A stretch of DNA of 52,515 nt from JAQIBY01 sp046546095. GTDB lineage: Bacteria > Bacteroidota > Bacteroidia > Bacteroidales > ML635J-15. Below, in pieces: positions 17,497-25,195 of the stretch (position 1 is the stretch's first letter; every line of letters starts with the position of its first letter). The translations under genes were made by a program, and so were the position numbers. Under the pieces are notes generated by a model, which worked only from the letters and a program-made list of their open reading frames with translations, made no database searches and had not been told where the DNA came from. The stretch covers positions 1 through 52,515 of the forward strand of contig JBKGYK010000012.1 in assembly GCA_046546095.1 (NCBI GenBank), written 5' to 3'.

Positions 17497-18262
17497 TGAT
17501 ATAGACTGTATTAAAAGATAGTTTTCCGTCCTGATAGTGATAAATTCTGTATGAGGCCTGTCTCCCCCAAAATCCTGCTACAGAGGAAGCAACATACACC
17601 GGCACAGAGTCCAGCCAGTGCAATTCGTTGCGATGAAAATGGCCGCATATCACAGCCTCAACACCATATTGATTCAGAATATCCGACCACCACATGCGTT
17701 CGGATTCCGGCCAGCTTTCATGCGTGGCATTGTTGTAAAAATCAATCACTGATGGCTGATGATGACAAACAATAACAGGTCTGTGGCTGTACATTTTCAT
17801 GCTGTATTCAAACCATGTTTTCTGCTGCTGGTAATCAGAAAGGCTTGTATCTGCATGCGGGATTGAATAATACATAAGAAAAACAACAGAATCCACGGAA
17901 AACACATGATTCAGACCGCCAACATAATCCTGATAAAGGGTTTGATGCTCATCATATCGTTCAGGCAACAAATCGTGATTTCCGGGCAGAAATTTTACCG
18001 GATCATGAAATGCATCTCTGAATTCCCGGAAACTTTGACGGGCCTGCGGTTCATGGATGTTGTCCTGAAACATATCCCCGGTGACAATGACAGCACGCAA
18101 ATCAAAAGGCAGGTTATTCACGGATTCTGCCACTTTCATACTGAGCTCATCATGGTTTTTGTAACCCAAATGGGTATCACTGATTTGCACAAAGTAAAAA
18201 TCCTGGGTACGGGCTCCAAAAGCTACAATTATCAATAAACCGGCCAAAATTATTTTTTTCAT
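17489..18262 (-). CDS. Secreted calcineurin-like metallophosphoesterase
   Basis: The 257-residue protein has an N-terminal signal-like segment (about 1-19). All five metallophosphoesterase blocks are visible: ISDTHLG (about 27-33), VTGDMFQ (D63), PGNHD (about 94-98), VCHHQ and GHFHR. These ligate two metal ions and hydrolyse phosphoesters. The substrate is unknown; the fold also covers nucleotidases and phosphodiesterases. It overlaps the upstream TlpA-like gene by 4 bases and the downstream engB gene by 8 bases, so the three form a compact unit. The signal peptide suggests a periplasmic location, unlike EngB. Confidence 0.88.
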   Translation of the reverse strand: MKKIILAGLLIIVAFGARTQDFYFVQISDTHLGYKNHDELSMKVAESVNNLPFDLRAVIVTGDMFQDNIHEPQARQSFREFRDAFHDPVKFLPGNHDLLPERYDEHQTLYQDYVGGLNHVFSVDSVVFLMYYSIPHADTSLSDYQQQKTWFEYSMKMYSHRPVIVCHHQPSVIDFYNNATHESWPESERMWWSDILNQYGVEAVICGHFHRNELHWLDSVPVYVASSVAGFWGRQASYRIYHYQDGKLSFNTVYINE

Positions 18263-19602
18263 TGGATATCATTTATCATGTAAACAAGTTGATTCATGTT
18301 CAGGGGTTTGCCTATGATGGTTTTATCCTCATCAATCAGGAGCATGGTTGGTGTAGCATACAGGTGAAATATTTCAGCCACATCACTGTCCCATCCCTGG
18401 AAATCAGACCATACAGGCCAGGGCAAACCGGCATTTTTCAGATAGGACTTCAGTTCTGATGCATTTGTATCAAGAGAGAAACTTATCACATCAATATTTT
18501 TTTCACTGAGTTGTGGATAAATCTCTTTTAATGCCTGATTCATTTGTTTACAATGCCCACACCATGTTGCCCAGAAGACCAACAGGGTTTTATCATGCAC
18601 CTGTTCGTAAAACTGCACCGGCTCTCCGTCAGTATCTGTAGTGATGAAATCCGGAACCTCTGCCCCGTTGTGAAATTCTGAATAAAAGGAAATTCTGTTT
18701 TCAAGATTTCCCTGCGTTTTATCACAGTTATCTGCATAATTATTGACAAGATACATAATCAGATTTTCCATTTCATACTGTTCGAACCCCTCCATCAGGT
18801 ACAACATGGCATAATCATACACGGGGTTTTTGGCCGGTATGAAGGCAAAAATACTATCTATAGCCTGCTTCAGAGCCTGGCTTTGTGTCGGTTTTCCGGC
18901 ATCAGGTTTACTGTACAATGACAGGTAATCAATGAGTTTTCTTGCGTAAGCATCAGAATTGAGTAAGAGGCTGTCTTCCCAGTTTTTTTCAGGCACAGTT
19001 TTCATTTGAATTTCCCTGGAATCATTCAGATAAGCCGCCCTGGGTTTTTCATACAGAAACCTCAGATATCTGGTTACAAAAGCCTCCGGCATCTTTTTTT
19101 CCAGCTCAGCTATCAAGGCCTGTTCCTCTTTAAAAATATCAATAAGGGCTTTTTCGCTCAGGGAAAAAAGCCGGTCGGTTTCCGGATAGTCTCTGACAAA
19201 ATCCTGCAGGGCAAGTTTTTTGCTTTGATTTTCATCCAGCATTTGATAAAACCTGTACAGTTTTTTATTTTGATCGGATTCCAGGATTTCAAGTGTTTCG
19301 ACGGGTGCATCGGCTATGGTTCTGAATTTCACATTTTCGCAGCCCAGTATAAACTCAAGCCAGTCATTATCACTCAGGTACAGGCGATAAAGTCCTTTTG
19401 GCCTGGCCGAATCCATAGGATACAGGAACCGGTTATCCTCATCGGTATATATGGTATCCACCACCCGGACATTGTCACCAAAATGCTCACACAATAAAAA
19501 CTGCTGCCTTTCGGCATGAATGATTTCTCCTTCAAATTTTGTCTGGGCTGAGGCCGTGAACAAAACCAGACCCAACACAAATGTCAATATATATTTCATC
19601 AT
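18259..19602 (-). CDS. TlpA-family thioredoxin-like protein
   Basis: The start chosen is 19602, giving a signal peptide MMKYILTFVLGLVLFTASAQ; the twin ATG at 19599 is equivalent. An in-frame upstream start at 19638 would spoil the leader. The N-terminal half (about 20-300) resembles the DUF4369-like and helical linker parts found ahead of thioredoxin folds in Bacteroidota. The C-terminal third is a TlpA/AhpC-type thioredoxin with active site WCGHC (CGHC at 348-351) and the cis-proline in YATPTML. It is likely a periplasmic thiol-disulfide reductase. It lies between the CAP-like protein gene, whose product ends with its own CGAC motif, and the metallophosphoesterase. Confidence 0.9.
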   Translation of the reverse strand: MMKYILTFVLGLVLFTASAQTKFEGEIIHAERQQFLLCEHFGDNVRVVDTIYTDEDNRFLYPMDSARPKGLYRLYLSDNDWLEFILGCENVKFRTIADAPVETLEILESDQNKKLYRFYQMLDENQSKKLALQDFVRDYPETDRLFSLSEKALIDIFKEEQALIAELEKKMPEAFVTRYLRFLYEKPRAAYLNDSREIQMKTVPEKNWEDSLLLNSDAYARKLIDYLSLYSKPDAGKPTQSQALKQAIDSIFAFIPAKNPVYDYAMLYLMEGFEQYEMENLIMYLVNNYADNCDKTQGNLENRISFYSEFHNGAEVPDFITTDTDGEPVQFYEQVHDKTLLVFWATWCGHCKQMNQALKEIYPQLSEKNIDVISFSLDTNASELKSYLKNAGLPWPVWSDFQGWDSDVAEIFHLYATPTMLLIDEDKTIIGKPLNMNQLVYMINDIQ

Positions 19603-19666
19603 ATCTTTTAAAACATCAGATATTTTCGCCTGTGGCACGGCGGTTACCTTTGATTGCTCTTTTTTT

Positions 19667-22108
19667 TCAATTCTTTTTACATGCTCCGCAGTATATTTCC
19701 TTCACCTTATCATTCACAAACACCTGCGTAGGAAATGAATTTTCGCCTTCAAACATTGAACAGAATCGTTCCGGGTTCATATCTCTGGCCCTTGCCAGTG
19801 CCATCACAAAACGATGTGAATGCAGCTTGTATTCCACTTTTGAGCACAGGCTAATGTATGTAAAGAGCAACTCCGGAAACACTTTTTCGTGATCCACATA
19901 GGGGTCAAGTAAATCATAGGCATATTGATAATCACCATGATTGAGATAAACGGATGCCAGTTTTAGAGAATTTTGCCAGTTCACCTCATCGAAATTAATA
20001 ATATCTTTAATGGTTTCAAGACTTTTTTCCACCACCGGATGATCTCCTCCAAGCGAGTCATTAAAAACATCCATCAGCTTGTACTGTAATTCAATATTCA
20101 GTAAATCAACCTGTTTTTTGGGCAATTCATAATTATAGAGGTAATCTATTTCGTCCTGCAGTTCATCCCTGACATACTGATCGGTAATATCATTGAGAAG
20201 CACTCCTGTGTATAGTCTGTTGTAATACGTATACGGATTGTCTTCATCAAGCTCCCAGAGTTGATTGATCTCGGCCTGATATGCAGAATCAATCATATCA
20301 TCATAGACCATCTTTTCCATACAAATTTTGTTCATATTCAGGCCGACATAGTCCTCTCCTTCAGGGATTTTCATTTTTTCTACGGCCTTTTTGCCATAAT
20401 TCCCGTTGGCTACCTGTTCATACATGTATTTTTGAATGGACAGTGCTTTGGCAGGATTGCCGGCTTCAATGGCTTTGTTAAACTGGTCAACCACATAGTT
20501 TTCTTCTTTATCGCCGGATATATCATAAGTTATCCAGACAGTAACATCAGCATAGCGGTGATTTTCAAGAATTGGCTCCAGTTTTTTGGCGAGTCGTTCG
20601 GACCGTATATATTGTATGGCTTCAGACATGGACATGCCGGCTATTTTTTCCCACTCTGTATCTTTAACATCCCTTTTAAAGTCTTCCCAGTTGGGGGCGG
20701 TTGTCACTGAATCGATGATGCTTGCATTCTGATTTTCACGCAAAGCAGATACAATGCTTTCAGCCCTTCTTTCCTGCAGTGTCTGATTGGCTTCAACACT
20801 ACCCTCAAGGGATGAAAATGCAGCCACATGGACTTTATTGATGATGAAATCAGGCTCATTTAATGTATTGATAACAGGTTGAATGTCCTCAATTTTATAG
20901 GTATACTTATTTCTCTCAAAAGGAATTCTGAATTCCAGTTTATTTGTTGTTGCAGCAGGCTCATATGCCGGCACATCTTTTGGCACAATGGTATCCGGCA
21001 GGAGACTGATTTTCTGACTGTATTCATAGCCGGCATCATATGCAAAAGAGGGTGGCAGGTTATAACACACATGTTTATCCTGGAGTATCATCAGATTGAG
21101 TTCTACGTCTTCCGGATTGAGAGATTCGGGGAATTCACCCAAAACGACTTCCAGTTTTGTGACTCGTTTGCGTCTACCTTCAGCGGGGGCCTGATTTTCT
21201 TTGTACAATTTTTTGCTGTACACGGGTTTGAGCATAATACCCCGGTTAACCAGGCTGTAATCCACAATGTTGGATTTTTCACAATCGTTGAACTGGGATT
21301 TTCTGACGATATCAACGGCCAGCCCGTCTTTTTTACCCCGGATAAGACGTTTAAACCTTCTAAGGTCGTTAAATTTAAAAACAATTTGGCCATTTTCGTT
21401 GATACTAAGCCCTTTTTGCAGATCAATGATATCAGGAAAATATCTGGTACAATTCCGGCAGGTTATGTATTTGTAGCCATCTATGCCCCATCTCCAAAAA
21501 GGGAACAATCCACCTGTTGATATTTCAGGATCCATTTCGCCAAGCCGGTATGCCCCGGCATTGCGTGTCATGTAGTTACCCAGCATGAATGACACATAAA
21601 CTTTCTTTCCTCTTTCTCCCATAGAGCTTCCAACTCCTGCAAGAAAATATTGCTGTCTCCTCAACAGGCGCATGGTTCTGGTGCTTGACGACCAATTCAT
21701 TACAATGCCCCTGGCAATTTCTCTGTAGGTGTAGAAAGCGTCAGTGGTTCTGATATTGTATCGCATAACAATCTCATCTCCAATACCCGAGCCGCCATAG
21801 AATTTCAATCTTGACTCCACATCTTCACTTTCTCCAATGTTGGTATTGGCACGACCTTCTTCGGCCATTTCAGCAGCATGATGCCCGGCGATTTTGGTCA
21901 AAAAAGGACTGGTTTCAAAGCCTTCCAGATCGATGGAGTCCATCAGCATATTCATTTCCTGAAAAACAACTTCAGAAAGTAAATCAAAATCAAATTGATC
22001 CGGGTTTACTTTTTCATCGGAATTTTGAAATTCACCGATTATTTTTTCCTGCGCAATGCCTGTGAAAGCAAGCATTACAGCAAAGATTAAAACATACAAT
22101 CTCCTCAT
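19667..22108 (-). CDS. Secreted multidomain protein: CAP-like, OmpA-like, helical repeats, CxxC end
   Basis: This 813-residue protein has a signal peptide (1-19, ending TGIAQ). Residues about 40-175 resemble a CAP/SCP domain: AGHHAAEMAEEG, GSGIGDEIV, the aromatic and serine pattern VMNWSSSTRTMRLL, and FLAGVG. Residues about 405-455 resemble an OmpA C-terminal peptidoglycan-binding motif (INKVHVAAFSSLEGSVEANQ, then LQERRAESIVSAL). Residues 540-790 look like helical or TPR-type repeats. The C-terminus is YCGACKKN, a CxxC pair, and cysteines also occur in YITCRNCTRYF near 215. I know no named family with this architecture. It is the first gene of a minus-strand run leading into a TlpA-like thioredoxin 64 bases away, which may service its thiols (inference). 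Confidence 0.72.
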   Translation of the reverse strand: MRRLYVLIFAVMLAFTGIAQEKIIGEFQNSDEKVNPDQFDFDLLSEVVFQEMNMLMDSIDLEGFETSPFLTKIAGHHAAEMAEEGRANTNIGESEDVESRLKFYGGSGIGDEIVMRYNIRTTDAFYTYREIARGIVMNWSSSTRTMRLLRRQQYFLAGVGSSMGERGKKVYVSFMLGNYMTRNAGAYRLGEMDPEISTGGLFPFWRWGIDGYKYITCRNCTRYFPDIIDLQKGLSINENGQIVFKFNDLRRFKRLIRGKKDGLAVDIVRKSQFNDCEKSNIVDYSLVNRGIMLKPVYSKKLYKENQAPAEGRRKRVTKLEVVLGEFPESLNPEDVELNLMILQDKHVCYNLPPSFAYDAGYEYSQKISLLPDTIVPKDVPAYEPAATTNKLEFRIPFERNKYTYKIEDIQPVINTLNEPDFIINKVHVAAFSSLEGSVEANQTLQERRAESIVSALRENQNASIIDSVTTAPNWEDFKRDVKDTEWEKIAGMSMSEAIQYIRSERLAKKLEPILENHRYADVTVWITYDISGDKEENYVVDQFNKAIEAGNPAKALSIQKYMYEQVANGNYGKKAVEKMKIPEGEDYVGLNMNKICMEKMVYDDMIDSAYQAEINQLWELDEDNPYTYYNRLYTGVLLNDITDQYVRDELQDEIDYLYNYELPKKQVDLLNIELQYKLMDVFNDSLGGDHPVVEKSLETIKDIINFDEVNWQNSLKLASVYLNHGDYQYAYDLLDPYVDHEKVFPELLFTYISLCSKVEYKLHSHRFVMALARARDMNPERFCSMFEGENSFPTQVFVNDKVKEIYCGACKKN

Positions 22109-22183
22109 GGTCCAATAGCTTAAGATGGTTAAAAAAAAGAACCCTCTAATGTAATAATTTTTTTCAGTTACTAAAACCCTTTG

Positions 22184-22191
22184 TACCTTTG
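22184..22191 (+). promoter_or_regulatory. hslR promoter -7 box
   Basis: TACCTTTG matches TAnnTTTG. It lies 25 bases before the ATG at 22216 and overlaps a possible upstream TTG start, which supports the ATG as the true start. Confidence 0.55.
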
Positions 22192-22215
22192 ATTTCAGAA
22201 AACACGATTCATTCT

Positions 22216-22593
22216 ATGGAAAAGGCAGTCAGAATAGATAAGTTTTTATGGTCGGTACGCTTGTTTAAAACACGTAGCAAAGCCACTGAGGCATGCAAAA
22301 AGCAGCAGGTATTGCTGAATGATGAGCCGGTAAAGCCATCGGTCAGAATTACCGCCGGCAACAGTATTGAAATTAAAAGACCGCCAATCATCCGTAGTTT
22401 TTTTATTAAACATATTCTTGATTCACGTGTTTCAGCAAAGCTTGTTCCCGACTATCTGGAAGAAACCACACCCGAATCAGAGTTTGACAAGCTCCGAAAA
22501 GCCAGGGAAACCGGAATAGTACGTGCTCAGGGGAAAGGGCGACCCACAAAAAAAGAAAGAAGACAATTAGATAATCTCAATCCATACAAATGA
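22216..22593 (+). CDS. hslR: S4-domain RNA-binding protein, Hsp15 family
   Basis: This 125-residue basic protein begins MEKAVRIDKFLWSVRLFKTR, the start of an S4 RNA-binding domain (about 5-65), and ends with a basic tail (GKGRPTKKERRQLD). Hsp15 recognises large ribosomal subunits blocked with peptidyl-tRNA and helps recycle them. I chose the ATG at 22216 over a TTG at 22189, because S4 proteins of this group begin here and a -7 box overlaps the TTG. The stop overlaps the next start (ATGA), so the two genes are coupled. Confidence 0.92.
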   Translation: MEKAVRIDKFLWSVRLFKTRSKATEACKKQQVLLNDEPVKPSVRITAGNSIEIKRPPIIRSFFIKHILDSRVSAKLVPDYLEETTPESEFDKLRKARETGIVRAQGKGRPTKKERRQLDNLNPYK

Positions 22594-23138
22594 TAATAGC
22601 GAAACAAAAAAAACAGGAGAATATTGCGGAATATGTCCTTTATATGTGGCAGATAGAAGATTTGCTCAGGGCACTAAAGTTTGACGAGAAACTGATTGAG
22701 GAGCAACTGGTTGAGCAGTATGATGTTCCGGAGACCGAAAAAACGGAAATCAGGAACTGGTATAAGGGACTTGTCTGGCAAATGACTGATGAGGATGTCC
22801 GGGATAAAGGTCATTTACAGTTTGTTATCAATCAGGTAAATGATTTGAATGAGCATCATCTCTACCTGATGCAGGCAGAGGATGAGAAAACCTATCATCA
22901 GGTATTTGAAATGGCCCGGCCAAATCTGGTGGCATTCAGGGAAAAAGCCAGGGACACGGAGTCAAATGACGTTCAACTTGCTTTTAATGCACTGTATTCT
23001 CTGCTGGTTCTCCGGCTACAGGATAAAAAAATTACCAAAGAAACCGAGCAGGCCATGACGAGCTTTAGCAATTTTCTGGGTCTGCTGTCACAGAAATATA
23101 AGGATTTTCACAGCGGGGAGGAGGATCTCAAAACATGA
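22590..23138 (+). CDS. DUF4924 family protein
   Basis: The 182-residue protein opens with MIIAKQKKQENIAEYVLYMW, typical of the Bacteroidota family DUF4924. It has no signal peptide or membrane segment and is predicted to be helical and cytoplasmic. Function is unknown. Translation is coupled to the S4-domain gene by an ATGA overlap. The gene ends 7 bases before the convergent gldB gene, with no clear terminator between them. Confidence 0.8.
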   Translation: MIIAKQKKQENIAEYVLYMWQIEDLLRALKFDEKLIEEQLVEQYDVPETEKTEIRNWYKGLVWQMTDEDVRDKGHLQFVINQVNDLNEHHLYLMQAEDEKTYHQVFEMARPNLVAFREKARDTESNDVQLAFNALYSLLVLRLQDKKITKETEQAMTSFSNFLGLLSQKYKDFHSGEEDLKT

Positions 23139-23145
23139 AAAGCCA

Positions 23146-24180
23146 TCAGATTTTTGGCTGATACCGGGAACGATTAAGAATTTTCTGATAATCCGTTTCC
23201 TGCATTAATTCGGGCAAACTGACATCTTCAGATTTCATGTAAGCTCTGACAATTTGCCATCCAATCCACACCCCGGTTCTGCCCGGAGAATCATTGCCGA
23301 AAGCTGCGGTAAACGGAGCCTCACCGGTATATTTCCTTTGTTTCAGGTAATCGGTGGAATACAATAGTTCTTCACTCACCATGTGTTCCCACATGCTCTG
23401 CTCGAAGTGCCGGCAATAGCTGATATCACGGGCAGAATAACCGATTTTCAGGCTGTCGGGCATTGCCGGAAACATAGCATCCAGAAAATACATCAGTTTA
23501 CCCTGATAAATCATTTCAAAAACAAGGTAATCAGAGGAATCCTGATTAGGATATTCCATTTGGGCAAGTGCTTTCATACAATCCACAGGAATCATTTCCT
23601 TCCGCATATTCCGGACAGCATATTCCGGTATTTTCATCTTGGCATACAGTTCAGAATCGGCCCCAAGGTATTTATCCAGGCCGATACCAATCAAGTCTTC
23701 ATCCGTAACAACAGAATGATTGAAGCCCGCAACAAATGTCACAATTTCAGGAACTTCCTTCTCCGGAAAATAATACCTGTAATGCCTGAATCCTTCTTTC
23801 AGGCTGGATTCCAAATCGCTGATATCAGAAAACTCCTTATCTGCGGCAGTTTTGGCCTGTTCAACAGAGTAATCTTTTAGAAAAGCCTCTAAATATTCGT
23901 AGAAGTTTTTGTCCCCGGTATTGCCAATCCGGATAATCTGCTCCGTAAATAAAAAGAAAAAACGCGGATAGTTATCCTCAAGTTCAGCCACATGAGTTTC
24001 AAGAGAAACATCATAATCAAACAGGTCCTGATCAAACCTTTTGATATCCATATCTACCTCAATGTCAGAAACATTAACATCCAGCCTGCCTTTTTTATCA
24101 AAGAATACAAGGTGCACAATCAATAAGCCAACTGTACAGGCCAACAGAACTAATAAAATATTTCGATGCCTTCGCTTCAT
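23146..24180 (-). CDS. gldB: GldB-like gliding motility-associated protein
   Basis: This 344-residue protein matches GldB in length and in its C-terminal motif (TAAFGNDSPGRTGVWIGWQI followed by VRAYM). GldB is essential for gliding in Flavobacterium, but homologues occur in non-gliding Bacteroidota, where the role is unclear. An N-terminal hydrophobic stretch (8-26) contains LLAC at 12-15, a possible lipobox. Because the hydrophobic run continues beyond Cys15, it may instead be an uncleaved anchor. It lies close to nadE, as in the classical gldB-nadE-gldC order, but here an outer-membrane barrel gene is interposed and gldC is absent. A -7 box on its strand overlaps the divergent promoter region. 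Confidence 0.85.
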   Translation of the reverse strand: MKRRHRNILLVLLACTVGLLIVHLVFFDKKGRLDVNVSDIEVDMDIKRFDQDLFDYDVSLETHVAELEDNYPRFFFLFTEQIIRIGNTGDKNFYEYLEAFLKDYSVEQAKTAADKEFSDISDLESSLKEGFRHYRYYFPEKEVPEIVTFVAGFNHSVVTDEDLIGIGLDKYLGADSELYAKMKIPEYAVRNMRKEMIPVDCMKALAQMEYPNQDSSDYLVFEMIYQGKLMYFLDAMFPAMPDSLKIGYSARDISYCRHFEQSMWEHMVSEELLYSTDYLKQRKYTGEAPFTAAFGNDSPGRTGVWIGWQIVRAYMKSEDVSLPELMQETDYQKILNRSRYQPKI

Positions 24181-24198
24181 GTAGCATTATTTTTTAAT

Positions 24199-24221
24199 TA
24201 TATTTGCAATAAGCAAAAGTA
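24199..24221. promoter_or_regulatory. Divergent promoter region for gldB and the barrel gene
   Basis: TATATTTG (24199-24206, plus strand) fits a -7 box for the gene at 24250. TACTTTTG read on the minus strand (24214-24221) fits one for gldB. The boxes are 7 bases apart and face away from each other, so RNA polymerase probably cannot use both at once. Confidence 0.55.
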
Positions 24222-24249
24222 ATGTAACTAACACAAAAAACTAAACGAT

Positions 24250-25092
24250 ATGAAAAAGATTCTCATTGCCTTAATCTTTACAATTTTCAGTTTTACCGGG
24301 TTTTCACAGATTTCCGGAGGCCTGTTTGTGGGTCCCAATCTCTCATGGTTTGGTGTAGACAGCAAAGTTCAATCCAGTGAAGGCGTCCGCCTTGGCTATA
24401 CTTTTGGAGCAACAGCAGACTTTCCTTTCTCAGACAATTTCCTTTTCACGTCTGCTATAAAATACAATGATCTGGGTGGCACCATGAAATACAAAAACGG
24501 CGCATTGGTACATCTGTATGATGAGGCCCTTCCAACACTTGAGCTGATAGGCAACAATCAAAACATAGTATACAATCTGCAATACCTGGAATTACCCATA
24601 GGTTTCAAAGGCAAAACAAATGAGATAGGGTTTTTATCATATTTCATGAAAGCCGGCGTCACCCCCATGATAACCCTCAAAGGTAAAGCTGATATCACGG
24701 CAGGTTCAGATGATTTGTTCACGAAAAACATGAGTTTCTTTAATTTTAATTGGTTTATGGGAGGCGGCTTTGAATGGTCACTTACCGGCAATACAAGATT
24801 TTTTGCTGAAATTGTATACACTGGCGGCATCGCAGACTTCATCAAAGATGAATTCAGAAGCAATGATTCTGATTTACAAACAACTGTTTCTCCGATAGAT
24901 GATTTTGAACATTCTGACAGATATGAAAATTTCGATGAATTTGAAGATGATTTTGATGATGTCAAAGACAATTATGAAGACAATCCTGATAACAATTCTT
25001 TCGAGGGTTTTATTGATGACAACAGCAAAATTATCCGCACACACCGGGGAAAAACCAATGCCATAGAATTAAAAATCGGCATTTTATTCTGA
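24250..25092 (+). CDS. PorT-like outer-membrane beta-barrel protein
   Basis: This 280-residue protein has a signal peptide (1-19, ending TGFSQ), amphipathic strands throughout and a final phenylalanine (KIGILF). It resembles the small barrels of Bacteroidota in the PorT/OmpW-like group. An acidic low-complexity insert at about 217-258, rich in D, E and N, interrupts the barrel near the C-terminus and is probably an external loop or a metal-binding segment. It is transcribed from its own -7 box and closed by a strong terminator at 25111, which would separate it from nadE. A specific role is not known. Confidence 0.8.
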   Translation: MKKILIALIFTIFSFTGFSQISGGLFVGPNLSWFGVDSKVQSSEGVRLGYTFGATADFPFSDNFLFTSAIKYNDLGGTMKYKNGALVHLYDEALPTLELIGNNQNIVYNLQYLELPIGFKGKTNEIGFLSYFMKAGVTPMITLKGKADITAGSDDLFTKNMSFFNFNWFMGGGFEWSLTGNTRFFAEIVYTGGIADFIKDEFRSNDSDLQTTVSPIDDFEHSDRYENFDEFEDDFDDVKDNYEDNPDNNSFEGFIDDNSKIIRTHRGKTNAIELKIGILF

Positions 25093-25110
25093 TCATATTT
25101 TCAAGCAAAC

Positions 25111-25144
25111 AAATCCCGATTCTCAGGAATTGGGATTTTTCTTT
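25111..25144 (+). terminator. Intrinsic terminator after the barrel gene
   Basis: AAATCCCGATTC (25111-25122) pairs with GAATTGGGATTT (25127-25138) around the loop TCAG, with one mismatch (G against T). It is followed by T-rich sequence. It overlaps a spurious upstream start of the nadE frame, supporting the downstream ATG at 25196. Confidence 0.85.
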
Positions 25145-25195
25145 TATGCCAAAATCAGATATCATCTATTCACAACAAAAATAAAATACCCGACA

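Noticed and set aside
20879..21520. 213-residue plus-strand frame
   Set aside because: Lies wholly antisense to the 813-residue secreted protein gene and lacks any domain.
23130..23165. Possible terminator between the DUF4924 gene and gldB
   Set aside because: Only a short AGCC/GGCT stem with a weak T-run; not enough to call.
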